Below are positions 1 through 6,876 of a stretch of 19,049 bases of DNA, piece by piece. The first letter of the stretch is position 1, and the number at the start of each line of letters is the position of its first letter. The position numbers and the translations under genes were made by a program. This stretch comes from an uncultured Eggerthellaceae bacterium (GTDB lineage: Bacteria > Actinomycetota > Coriobacteriia > Coriobacteriales > Eggerthellaceae). The stretch covers positions 1 to 19,049 of the forward strand of contig CAJUQK010000033.1 in the NCBI GenBank assembly GCA_910588205.1, in the 5' to 3' direction. The notes under the pieces are model-generated. The model did no database searches. It saw only the letters and a list, made by a program, of their open reading frames with translations, and was not told the origin of the DNA.

Positions 1-85
1 TCGAGCCGCCCAGGACCTTGATGCACTGCACCTTGCGAGCGCCGGAGTTATCGGCGACCGTGAGCATGGATTGCATTTGGATCAT
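1..85 (-). CDS. rplN: 50S ribosomal protein L14, N-terminal fragment (runs off left edge)
   Basis: Codes for the first 28 residues of L14, a large-subunit protein that binds 23S rRNA at the subunit interface. The translation begins MIQMQSMLTVADNSGARKV, the highly conserved L14 start. The ATG lies at 83-85 with an AAGGA ribosome-binding site nine bases upstream. The gene follows rpsQ by 41 bases, the usual S10-to-spc junction. No terminator with a T tract is visible in that gap, so S10 and spc genes are probably co-transcribed here. The rest of the gene is outside the window. Confidence 0.96.
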   Translation of the reverse strand, partial: MIQMQSMLTVADNSGARKVQCIKVLGGS

Positions 86-126
86 TGCTATTCGTCCTTA
101 CCTTCCAAGGCAACAGCGCAAATGCG

Positions 127-387
127 CTATTTAGCCTTCTCCACTATCTTGTAGAGGCGCCAACGCTTCATCTTGGAAAGCGGACGCGTCTCCATGATCT
201 GCACGGTGTCGCCCACACCAGCGGTGTTCTCTTCGTCATGGGCGTGATACTTCTTGGTGGACGTGATCATCTTGCCGTAGATGGGATGGGGCTTGCGCTC
301 CTCCACCGACACCACGATGGTCTTGTCATTGGCGTCGCTGACGACAACGCCCTGACGCACCTTGCGAAGGTTCCTTGTTTGTTCCAT
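127..387 (-). CDS. rpsQ: 30S ribosomal protein S17
   Basis: S17 is a primary 16S rRNA-binding protein of the small subunit with an OB fold. The 86-residue product has normal family length and shows the conserved core with DKTIVVSVEER near residue 22, then HPIYGK and the KYHAHDE segment, and the late ETRPLSKMKRWRL signature. It follows rpmC by 13 bases. A short hairpin (AGCGC, loop of four, GCGCT; 115-128) overlaps its stop codon. With only five base pairs and no T tract it is more likely an RNA processing or pausing element than a terminator. Confidence 0.98.
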   Translation of the reverse strand: MEQTRNLRKVRQGVVVSDANDKTIVVSVEERKPHPIYGKMITSTKKYHAHDEENTAGVGDTVQIMETRPLSKMKRWRLYKIVEKAK

Positions 388-400
388 CTGCTATCCCCTC

Positions 401-595
401 CTACGCGCTCAGCTCTCGAGCCCGCATCTCAGTGAGGATGCGTGCGATGTCCTTCTTGACCTGCTTGACGCGCGCAGTGTTATCAAGCTGGCTGGTTGCC
501 ATCTGAAAGCGCAGATTGAACAGCTCCGCTCGCGCGTCTTTGAGCTTACCCGCAAGATCCTCTTGGGAAAGCTCGTGGATCTCTGATGCTTTCAT
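401..595 (-). CDS. rpmC: 50S ribosomal protein L29
   Basis: L29 is a small two-helix protein at the polypeptide exit tunnel, next to L23, where it helps form the docking platform for trigger factor and SRP. The 64-residue translation shows the family pattern: an N-terminal KASEIHELSQEDL segment, a central ELFNLRFQ motif near residues 25-32, then a basic second helix ending in MRARE. Its ATG immediately abuts the rplP TAG stop (593-595 versus 596-598), which implies translational coupling. Confidence 0.97.
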   Translation of the reverse strand: MKASEIHELSQEDLAGKLKDARAELFNLRFQMATSQLDNTARVKQVKKDIARILTEMRARELSA

Positions 596-1018
596 CTATT
601 CCTGCCCTTCCGTCTCACGCGTGACGATCTTGCATTTGATGGGCAGCTTGTTGGTGGCAAGCCTCAGCGCCTCGCGCGCTGTCTCGTCGTCAACGCCGTC
701 GATCTCGAACATGATGCGGCCGGGCTTCACCACAGCCACCCAGCCCTCCGGATTGCCCTTGCCCGAACCCATGCGCGTCTCAGCGGGCTTGGAGGTGATG
801 GGCTTGTCCGGGAAGATGGTGATCCAGACCTTGCCGCCACGCTTCATATGCCTGGTCATGGCGATACGGGCAGCCTCGATCTGACGGTTGGTGATCCAGT
901 GGGCTTCCTGGGCCTGGAGGCCATAGGAGCCATGGTTGAGGCGCGTGCCTCCCTTGGCCTTCCCCTTCATGGAGCCGCGCTGGACCTTGCGGTGCTTAAC
1001 GCGTTTGGGCATCAGCAT
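596..1018 (-). CDS. rplP: 50S ribosomal protein L16
   Basis: L16 is needed for late 50S assembly and contacts A-site tRNA. The 140-residue product starts MLMPKRVKHRKVQRG, a conserved L16 opening. It contains the WITIFPDKPIT segment and the MGSGKGNPEGWVAVVKPG block typical of the family. The start codon overlaps the rpsC stop as TAATG (one shared base), so translation is coupled to rpsC. Length and motifs are complete. Confidence 0.98.
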   Translation of the reverse strand: MLMPKRVKHRKVQRGSMKGKAKGGTRLNHGSYGLQAQEAHWITNRQIEAARIAMTRHMKRGGKVWITIFPDKPITSKPAETRMGSGKGNPEGWVAVVKPGRIMFEIDGVDDETAREALRLATNKLPIKCKIVTRETEGQE

Positions 1019-1719
1019 TAGTTACGCCCCCTGTCATTGCGGCGGCGCGGCGGCCGAGAAGGCCCTTCGAGCGCCGGGTTGTTCATCTTCTGGTTCGGCA
1101 TGACCTCGCCGTGGTACACCCAGACCTGCACGCCGATAGCGCCCATCTGGGTATTGGCGGTAGCGAAGCCATAGTCGATCTTGGCACGCAGCGTCTGCAG
1201 CGGCACACGACCTTCGCGATACCACTCGCGACGGCTCATCTCAGCACCGCCCAGACGACCGGAGCACTGGATGCGGATGCCCTTGGCACCGGACTTCATG
1301 GCGGACTGAACGGCCTTGCGCATAGCGCGACGGAAAGCCACACGGCCCTCCAGCTGCTCGGCCACGGACTGGGCAACAAGGGTAGCGTCCAGCTCAGGGC
1401 GCTTGACCTCTACCACTTCCACAGAAACGGTGCCATTGGCGATCTTCTCGAGATCCTTGCGGAGGGCGTCGATCTCAGAGCCCTTCTTGCCGATGACCAC
1501 GCCAGGACGAGCCGTGGTGATGATCACCTTTATCTTATCGCCAGCGCGTTCTATCTCGATCTGAGAGACAGCAGCGCGCTTCAGACGCTTGTCCAGGAAC
1601 TTGCGGATGGCAAGATCGTTCTCGAGCGTCTCCGCATAGTTCTTGTCAGCGTACCAGCGGCTGCGCCAATTCTCCGTGATCCCCAGGCGGAAGCCTGTGG
1701 GGCTTACCTTCTGACCCAT
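1018..1719 (-). CDS. rpsC: 30S ribosomal protein S3
   Basis: S3 lines the mRNA entry channel and has helicase-assisting and rRNA-binding roles. I place the start at the ATG of MGQKVSPTGFRLG (1717-1719), which begins at the normal S3 N terminus and has a GAGGAGG site about six bases upstream. A longer reading frame continues 27 residues upstream but overlaps rplV and has no homology. The 233-residue product holds a type II KH domain with the GxxG loop GKKG at residues 77-80, followed by the C-terminal S3 domain and a basic, Arg/Pro-rich tail. The start is one base beyond the rplV stop codon. Confidence 0.97.
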   Translation of the reverse strand: MGQKVSPTGFRLGITENWRSRWYADKNYAETLENDLAIRKFLDKRLKRAAVSQIEIERAGDKIKVIITTARPGVVIGKKGSEIDALRKDLEKIANGTVSVEVVEVKRPELDATLVAQSVAEQLEGRVAFRRAMRKAVQSAMKSGAKGIRIQCSGRLGGAEMSRREWYREGRVPLQTLRAKIDYGFATANTQMGAIGVQVWVYHGEVMPNQKMNNPALEGPSRPPRRRNDRGRN

Positions 1720-1720
1720 G

Positions 1721-2062
1721 CTAGGCCTCCTCTCTTGGAGCAACGATGATGGTGATATGGCTCGTGCGCTTGTTGATGCGGCTGGCAGAGCCCTTAGCAC
1801 GCGGACGGATGCGCTTCAGGGTAGGACCCTCATCCACATAGGCCTTCTTCACGACCAACGTGGAAGCGTTGAGCTGATTGTTGTGCTCAGCGTTGGCCAC
1901 TGCGGAATTGAGGACCTTCTCCACCGTCTCAGCGATGCCGCGATTGGTGAATGCGAGGATCTCCCGGGCCTGCTCCACGGACTTGCCGCGGACTAGGTCA
2001 ACCACCACTCGGGCCTTACGGGGAGAGACACGCACGTACTTCGCTTGTGACTTGACTTCCAT
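1721..2062 (-). CDS. rplV: 50S ribosomal protein L22
   Basis: L22 has a globular surface domain and a beta-hairpin that lines the exit tunnel near the macrolide-binding constriction. The 113-residue product shows the globular-domain motif RVSPRKARVVVDLVRGKSV at about residues 11-29 and the hairpin region with GPTLKRIRPRAKGSA near residues 79-93. The start has an AGGAGGGG site about five bases upstream. It follows rpsS by 12 bases. No insertions or deletions are evident in the hairpin by eye. Confidence 0.98.
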   Translation of the reverse strand: MEVKSQAKYVRVSPRKARVVVDLVRGKSVEQAREILAFTNRGIAETVEKVLNSAVANAEHNNQLNASTLVVKKAYVDEGPTLKRIRPRAKGSASRINKRTSHITIIVAPREEA

Positions 2063-2074
2063 CTTCTCCCCTCC

Positions 2075-2347
2075 TTATTTCTTGCCCTTGTCGGCGGAGT
2101 GGCCGCGGAAGGTGCGCGTAGGCGAGAACTCCCCCAGCTTGTGGCCGACCATGGATTCGGTGACGTAGACCGGAACATGCTTGCGGCCGTCATAGACGGC
2201 GATGGTGTGGCCCACCATCTCAGGGAAGATGGTAGATGCCCTAGACCAGGTCTTGATGACTTCCTTTTCGCCTGCCTCGTTCATCTTCTGGATCCGACCG
2301 AGAAGGCGCGGCTCAATGAATGGGCCTTTCTTCAGACTTCTGCTCAT
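2075..2347 (-). CDS. rpsS: 30S ribosomal protein S19
   Basis: S19 sits in the head of the small subunit, complexed with S13, near the A-site finger. The 90-residue product carries the family opening MSRSLKKGPF and the signature region GHTIAVYDGRKHVPVYVTE followed by MVGHKLGEFSPTR. The start has AGGAGA five to six bases upstream. It follows rplB by 17 bases in the canonical order. Confidence 0.98.
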   Translation of the reverse strand: MSRSLKKGPFIEPRLLGRIQKMNEAGEKEVIKTWSRASTIFPEMVGHTIAVYDGRKHVPVYVTESMVGHKLGEFSPTRTFRGHSADKGKK

Positions 2348-2364
2348 TTCTCTCCTAAACTCGG

Positions 2365-3195
2365 TTACTTCCGGCGACGACGGATGATCAGGCGGCTGGA
2401 AGCCTTCTTCTTGTTGCGAGTGCGATGACCCTTGGTGGGAACGCCCCAGGGAGTGACCGGGTGACGACCAGAGGTCTTGTTCTTGCCCTCACCACCGCCG
2501 TGGGGATGGTCAACCGGGTTCATGACCGTACCGCGAACGGTGGGACGGATGCCCTTCCAGCGGTTGCGGCCAGCCTTGCCGATCTTGATGTTGGCATGCT
2601 CTGCATTGCCCACTTCACCCACCGTGGCACGACAGGTAAGCAGCACGCGGCGCATCTCAGAAGAGGGCATGCGGAGAATGGCGTACTTGCCTTCCTTGCC
2701 CATGAGCTGGATGGAGGTGCCAGCGGACCGGGCCATGGAAGCGCCCTTGCCCGGCTGGAGCTCAACGCAGTGCACCAAGGTGCCCACGGGGATGCTCTCT
2801 AGCGGCAGAGCATTGCCCGGCTTGATGTCAGCCTCAGGGCCGCTCATGACGGTGTCTCCCACCTTGAGGCCCTTGGGATGGATGATGTAGCGCTTCTCAC
2901 CGTCAACGTAGTGGAGCAGCGCGATGCGCGCAGAGCGATTCGGATCATATTCGATGGTGGCCACCTTGGCGGGCACGCCATCCTTGTTGCGCTTGAAATC
3001 GATGATGCGGTAACGGCGCTTGACACCGCCACCCTTATGGCGCGTGGTAATGCGCCCGTTGTTGTTGCGACCAGCCTTGTTCGGCTTCTTGGCCAGAAGC
3101 GATTTCTCAGGCGTCGAGGTAGTGATCTCCTCGAAGTCAGAAACCGTCTGGAAGCGCCGTCCGGGGCTTGTCGGCTTGTACTGCTTTACTCCCAT
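2365..3195 (-). CDS. rplB: 50S ribosomal protein L2
   Basis: L2 is required for subunit association and for the peptidyl-transferase centre. The full 276-residue protein shows the RNA-binding domain and the C-terminal VDHPHGGGEG signature with the conserved histidine pair at about residues 230 and 232. The ATG has an AAAGG site ten bases upstream. What is odd is its context. In nearly all bacteria it follows rplW within tens of bases, but here the next gene upstream is a ygiQ homologue and rplW lies 11 kb away. L2 is therefore the first gene of the downstream half of a split S10 operon. Confidence 0.98.
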   Translation of the reverse strand: MGVKQYKPTSPGRRFQTVSDFEEITTSTPEKSLLAKKPNKAGRNNNGRITTRHKGGGVKRRYRIIDFKRNKDGVPAKVATIEYDPNRSARIALLHYVDGEKRYIIHPKGLKVGDTVMSGPEADIKPGNALPLESIPVGTLVHCVELQPGKGASMARSAGTSIQLMGKEGKYAILRMPSSEMRRVLLTCRATVGEVGNAEHANIKIGKAGRNRWKGIRPTVRGTVMNPVDHPHGGGEGKNKTSGRHPVTPWGVPTKGHRTRNKKKASSRLIIRRRRK

Positions 3196-3262
3196 GCCGA
3201 TAGTGCCTTTCTTGCTTCTTCGACCTTTGATGGCACGCCTCTCCGCACTCCAAAGGCCTTCC

Positions 3263-3271
3263 TATATACCA
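3263..3271 (-). promoter_or_regulatory. candidate extended -10 promoter for rplB and downstream genes
   Basis: The minus strand reads TGGTATATA here, which fits an extended -10 (TGn followed by a TATAAT-like hexamer, four of six matches). No good -35 is present at 16-18 bases. Transcription would start about 60 bases before the rplB ATG. The rplW terminator upstream makes a local promoter necessary unless the gene is read from tig-ygiQ. The site is small and AT-rich by chance is possible. Confidence 0.35.
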
Positions 3272-3335
3272 GTGGTGAAGACGATGGCCCGAACAGACAG
3301 GATGGAGGCTCCTACCTGCGACTCCGTCTTACCAC

Positions 3336-3367
3336 GCGTCCGGGTGTGCCCATAGGCACACAGACGC
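3336..3367 (-). terminator. strong hairpin after the ygiQ gene, possible U-less terminator or leader element
   Basis: An inner seven-base stem GTGTGCC/GGCACAC (3344-3350 with 3355-3361, four-base loop) is extended by an outer five-base stem GCGTC/GACGC (3336-3340 with 3363-3367) across a small internal loop. It starts 28 bases after the ygiQ stop. No T tract follows on the minus strand, so a classical intrinsic terminator is not supported. U-poor hairpin terminators have been proposed in Actinobacteria, so termination remains possible. It could instead be part of a control region for rplB. Confidence 0.4.
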
Positions 3368-3395
3368 AAGCGAGAAGTTTACCACAGATCAGAGG

Positions 3396-5195
3396 CTACC
3401 TTACCAAGCATTTCGGACCACGGCCGATGAGGTCCACTCGTCCAGCCCGCTTGAGCGCCTCGCGCACGAGCCGTGCGTTCTTGGGGTTGCGGTATTGGAT
3501 GAGAGCGCGCTGGAGAGCCTTCTCATGGGGAGAGGTGGGAACGTAGACGCTCTTCCCGGTCAGGGGATGCATCTTCGTGTAGTACATGGCTGTGGAGAGG
3601 GTCCCTGGGGTGGGATAGAAATCCTGTACCTGTTCTGGGTTATACCCCATATCCCGTACGAACTCAGCTAGTTCCACGGCAGCCTGCAGCGTGGACCCAG
3701 GATGGGATGACATCAAGTAGGGCACTAGATACTGCTTCTTGCCCGCCTTCTTCGTGAGGACTTTGAAGCGTTGGGCGAAAGCGCGGTAGGCTTTCGCGTA
3801 GGGCTTGCCCATGAGGCTGAGCACCTCATCTGATATATGCTCGGGAGCCACCTTGAGCTGACCGGACACATGATGCTCTACGAGCTCTTCCAGGAACTCC
3901 CCCGAAGGATCCAGCAGCGCGTAGTCATAACGGATGCCGCTGCGCACGAAGACCTTCTTCACGCCAGGAAGCTTCCGAAGCTTCCGCAGAAGCGAGGTAT
4001 AGTCAGATTGATCCGCATCAAGACGCTTGCACGGATGCGTTCCCAAGCAGCGCTTATGGGTGCAGGCCCCAGCTTCATCCGCCTTGGCACATGCGCTGTG
4101 ACGGAAGTTCGCCGTAGGGCCTCCCACGTCATGGATATAGCCCTTGAAGCGAGGCGAGGCGCAGAGCAGCTCCGCCTCCTCCAGAATGGACTCGTGGCTG
4201 CGAACGGATACCTGGCGCCCCTGATGGAAGGTGAGCGCACAGAAGGAGCATTCGCCGAAGCACCCCCGGCTGCTGGTGAGAGAGAACTCCACCTCACGGA
4301 TAGCTGGCACACCTCCCGCCTCATCGTAGACAGGATGCCAGGTGCGCATATAGGGCAGCCGATAGACCGCATCCATCTCAGAGGTGGTCAAAGGCTGAGC
4401 AGGTGGGTTCTGTACCACGAAGATGTCCTCAGGGTACGGCTCTACCAGACGCTGAGCGCTGAAGGGATCAGCATTGGCATACTGGAGGGCGAAGCTCTTG
4501 GCGAAAGAGGCTTTGTCCACCTCTCCCCGGAGCTCATCCCAAGAGGGCAAGACCTGGTGATCTACTACATGAGCAAGGCTCTTCGTGACATAGACGGTGC
4601 CATCCAAGAAGGTGATATCTTGGATGGAAAGACCTGCGTTCAGGGCATCAGCGATCTCTAGGATGGAATGCTCCCCCATGCCATAGGAGAGTAGATCAGC
4701 TCCCGAATCCAGGAGGATAGAGCGCATGAGGCCGTCTGACCAGTAATCATAATGAGCCAGCCTGCGAAGGGATGCCTCTATGCCCCCGATGATGATGGCA
4801 GCATCAGGATAGGCGCCTCTGATCCGTTGACTATAGGCGATCACCGCCCTGTCAGGCCGTGCACCCATCTTCCCGCCCGGGGTGTAGGCATCCTTTGCCC
4901 GGCGCTTCTTAGCAACCGTATAGTGATTGACCATGGAATCCATGTTCCCGGCCGATACGAGGAACCCGAGCCGCGGGCACCCGAACTCTCTGAACGCATC
5001 CGGATCAGCCATGTCGGGCTGAGCCAAGACGGCGACCTTATAGCCCTCTCGCTCCAGCAGGCGAGTGATGATAGCCATGCCGAAGGAGGGATGGTCAACA
5101 TAGGCATCCCCCGATACGTAAACGAAGTCAGGGGCTTCCCACCCCGCTTCGCGCATCTCTTGGGCGCTTACGGGCAGGAAGCCATGAGGTTCCAT
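3396..5195 (-). CDS. ygiQ: YgiQ family radical SAM protein
   Basis: The 599-residue product is a predicted cytosolic radical S-adenosylmethionine enzyme of the YgiQ family, whose substrate I cannot name. The radical SAM cluster motif CFGECSFC (CxxxCxxC) is at residues 312-319. A second group of cysteines (about 369, 378, 383 and 389) is typical of this family and may bind another iron-sulfur cluster. The N-terminal part has VSGDAYVDHPSFG and GGIEASLRRLAHYDYW motifs of the family, and the C-terminal part matches the region annotated DUF3362 in relatives. I chose the ATG at 5193-5195 because homology begins with FLP at residue 6. It lacks a good Shine-Dalgarno site (GAGAGGG is 15 bases away), and an adjacent TTG codon is also possible. 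A longer frame upstream runs into tig and is not homologous. The gene starts 20 bases after tig, so the two are probably co-transcribed. Confidence 0.9.
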   Translation of the reverse strand: MEPHGFLPVSAQEMREAGWEAPDFVYVSGDAYVDHPSFGMAIITRLLEREGYKVAVLAQPDMADPDAFREFGCPRLGFLVSAGNMDSMVNHYTVAKKRRAKDAYTPGGKMGARPDRAVIAYSQRIRGAYPDAAIIIGGIEASLRRLAHYDYWSDGLMRSILLDSGADLLSYGMGEHSILEIADALNAGLSIQDITFLDGTVYVTKSLAHVVDHQVLPSWDELRGEVDKASFAKSFALQYANADPFSAQRLVEPYPEDIFVVQNPPAQPLTTSEMDAVYRLPYMRTWHPVYDEAGGVPAIREVEFSLTSSRGCFGECSFCALTFHQGRQVSVRSHESILEEAELLCASPRFKGYIHDVGGPTANFRHSACAKADEAGACTHKRCLGTHPCKRLDADQSDYTSLLRKLRKLPGVKKVFVRSGIRYDYALLDPSGEFLEELVEHHVSGQLKVAPEHISDEVLSLMGKPYAKAYRAFAQRFKVLTKKAGKKQYLVPYLMSSHPGSTLQAAVELAEFVRDMGYNPEQVQDFYPTPGTLSTAMYYTKMHPLTGKSVYVPTSPHEKALQRALIQYRNPKNARLVREALKRAGRVDLIGRGPKCLVR

Positions 5196-5215
5196 CAAGG
5201 GAGGAAGCCGCCCTC

Positions 5216-6550
5216 TCAGGCTTCTGCCGGGGTAGTGTCCGTAGGCTCGATGATATCGACCTGAGCCTGCTCCACCAGATGCTTGTTGGCCTTCAGGCGC
5301 TCGGCTGATTCCCGCAAAGCGAATCCATGACCGGATTGCTCTGCCTGCTTGCGCATCTGGGCCGGATTCATCTGGGGGTTCATGGCATGGCATGCCTCCA
5401 AGATGTCCTGGTCAGTGAGAGTGAGCCCTTCATGGCGGAAGTAGGCATCCAGAGCAAAACCCTGGGTGAGCATCTGACGCACCTGCAGCATGAGCATCAT
5501 GCCGAACTGCTGTTCGCCGCCATTCTGCTCGACGAACTGATCCCAGCTCATCCCCTGCTGCTGGAGCTCCATGCGGATATTGGAGACCATCTGATCGCGC
5601 ATGGCCTCATAGACCTCGTCAGCTATCTTCCCTTCGAAACGGGTAGCCAGCTCCTGGGCTGCCATCTGACGGACATAGGCGTCATATTCCATCCGAGCCT
5701 GCTGCTCAAGACCCCGACCCATATCCTTCTTGAGGTCATCGAGCCCCTTGTACATGGGCATGTTCTTCTGGATCCACTCATCGTCTATGACAGGCGCCTC
5801 TTCCTTCTGGAATCCGAGGATGGTCACCTTCGCGTCTACCACCTGCGTGCGCTCATTCATGTCCTCATCGAAATCCGGGCCCTCGAAGGAGAACTCCTTG
5901 GTCTCCCCCTTCTTCATGCCCAGCACAGCGCTCTCGAACCCATCCGGCATATAGCCCTCCCCCGCCGTATAGGTACGGCTAGAGGTGGAAAGACCCTTGA
6001 GCTCCTTGTCACCCTCTTTGGCCTCCAAAGCTATCTTGATGTGATCGCCCTTCTGCACCGTGCGATCTGCAGGCGAATCCTCATCATCCACGTAGGCAGT
6101 GTAGCGGGTGCTCATCTCCTGGATCTGCTGATCTACCGCAGAATCATCCATCTGGAAAGGCGGCACCTTGATGCTGACCGGCTCATAGGACGACAGCTCG
6201 TATTCCGGCTTCAGGGCAACATCCACTTCGAAGCGGAATTCCGCATTCGGGCGGAAGGCACCCTTCGCCCGAGCCTTCGGCGGGAAGGCGGGGGTGAGAC
6301 CGCGCTTATCAACGGCTAGCGGCGCCAAAGCATCTATGGCCGAGGCTTCCACGATAGAAGACAGGTTCTTGATGCCCATCTGCTCTTCGGCTGCTTGATC
6401 GATGGTCTGACCCTGGGCGGGCGGCTTCATGCCCATGGATTGGGCGAAGGCCATCTTCGCCGCCTGAAGGGCCTGAGCGGCCTCCTGAGCGGTAGCTACC
6501 GCCTCTAGGGTGATCTTGTCTCCATCTTTCTTGATCTGCTTTACCTTCAT
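5216..6550 (-). CDS. tig: divergent trigger factor-like chaperone with FKBP-type domain
   Basis: Trigger factor binds the ribosome near L23/L29 and shields nascent chains. The 444-residue product has family length and layout: an N-terminal domain (about 1-130), an FKBP peptidyl-prolyl isomerase domain (about 160-247, with VQKGDHIKIALEA and MPDGFESAVLGMKKGE), and an acidic, Gln/Met-rich helical C-terminal domain (about 250-444). Odd point: the N-terminal ribosome-docking signature GFRxGxxP is not seen; around residues 36-50 the sequence reads AQSMGMKPPAQGQTI. It may therefore be a specialised paralogue, and a canonical copy may exist elsewhere. AGGAGAGG lies six bases before the ATG, and an extended -10 lies about 55 bases upstream. 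Confidence 0.78.
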   Translation of the reverse strand: MKVKQIKKDGDKITLEAVATAQEAAQALQAAKMAFAQSMGMKPPAQGQTIDQAAEEQMGIKNLSSIVEASAIDALAPLAVDKRGLTPAFPPKARAKGAFRPNAEFRFEVDVALKPEYELSSYEPVSIKVPPFQMDDSAVDQQIQEMSTRYTAYVDDEDSPADRTVQKGDHIKIALEAKEGDKELKGLSTSSRTYTAGEGYMPDGFESAVLGMKKGETKEFSFEGPDFDEDMNERTQVVDAKVTILGFQKEEAPVIDDEWIQKNMPMYKGLDDLKKDMGRGLEQQARMEYDAYVRQMAAQELATRFEGKIADEVYEAMRDQMVSNIRMELQQQGMSWDQFVEQNGGEQQFGMMLMLQVRQMLTQGFALDAYFRHEGLTLTDQDILEACHAMNPQMNPAQMRKQAEQSGHGFALRESAERLKANKHLVEQAQVDIIEPTDTTPAEA

Positions 6551-6604
6551 GGGGAACCTCTCCTGTTGGGGGCGCTCATAGCGGCCCGCTCTTGTTTCGG
6601 AAGC

Positions 6605-6613
6605 ATTCTAGCA
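6605..6613 (-). promoter_or_regulatory. extended -10 promoter candidate for tig-ygiQ
   Basis: The minus strand reads TGCTAGAAT, an extended -10 with TAGAAT matching TATAAT at five of six positions. It lies about 55 bases before the tig ATG. The -35 region at 17 bases is poor (GTCGCA), as is acceptable for extended -10 promoters. Confidence 0.5.
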
Positions 6614-6682
6614 TGCATGAGCCACCCTGCGACCTTCGCCTCAAAGGAACAACGAGCCCCATTCTTCTCAGCTTGGGAGAAG

Positions 6683-6697
6683 CTGCATGTCATGCAG
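6683..6697. promoter_or_regulatory. 15-base dyad, possible operator
   Basis: The sequence CTGCATGTCATGCAG is a perfect seven-base inverted repeat around a single central T. It lies about 70 bases upstream of the candidate tig -10. The size and symmetry suit a winged-helix dimer such as the MarR-like product encoded next door, but no second copy was noticed in the window. Confidence 0.3.
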
Positions 6698-6860
6698 ATC
6701 TTCGGAGATATAGAACTATGGGTAGCATCGCAATCTTCCATGCTCCTTTATCCTAAGTGCATCCAGGTAAAAGGGACGGGCATCCATCGTGAATGTCCGC
6801 TTGCGTTCTGTCTGATAGCTGCCCCTAAGGCCGCGCCTTTCCTAGATGTCGCACCCCCTC

Positions 6861-6876
6861 AGGAGAGCGCTCTCCT
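6861..6876 (-). other. 16-base perfect palindrome overlapping a stop codon
   Basis: AGGAGAGCGCTCTCCT is a perfect palindrome that begins inside the TAA stop of the winged-helix gene. As RNA it would give a six-base stem with a four-base loop. No T tract follows on either strand, so it is not a standard terminator. It may stabilise the 3' end or bind a protein. Confidence 0.4.

Larger units (their letters stand above)
6551..6875. other. 325-base intergenic region upstream of tig
   Basis: No convincing gene was found on either strand and no tRNA-like fold was recognised. Going from tig outwards it holds a Shine-Dalgarno site and an extended -10 (6605-6613), a hairpin-forming CTTCTC/GAGAAG pair (6664-6682), a 15-base dyad CTGCATGTCATGCAG (6683-6697), and a 16-base palindrome over the stop of the upstream gene (6861-6876). 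This makes it a plausible control region for tig-ygiQ. Confidence 0.6.

Noticed and set aside
85..435. Plus-strand frames over the ribosomal genes, here and throughout the window
   Set aside because: They are mirror frames of strongly conserved minus-strand genes, with no independent homology or ribosome-binding sites.
1720..1800. N-terminal extension of the rpsC frame
   Set aside because: It lies inside rplV, has no family homology, and a strong GAGGAGG site points to the ATG at 1719.
3837..4661. Long plus-strand frame over ygiQ (274 codons)
   Set aside because: It is opposite a conserved radical SAM gene; long mirror frames are expected at this GC content.
5196..5393. N-terminal extension of the ygiQ frame
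   Set aside because: It overlaps the 3' end of tig and shows no resemblance to YgiQ; homology starts just after 5195.
6547..6741. A 64-codon minus-strand frame with four Cys residues and an ATGA overlap with the tig start
   Set aside because: The predicted tig promoter lies inside it, the AGGA site is only moderate, and I recognise no homology. The overlap with tig may be chance. A conserved version in relatives would revive it.
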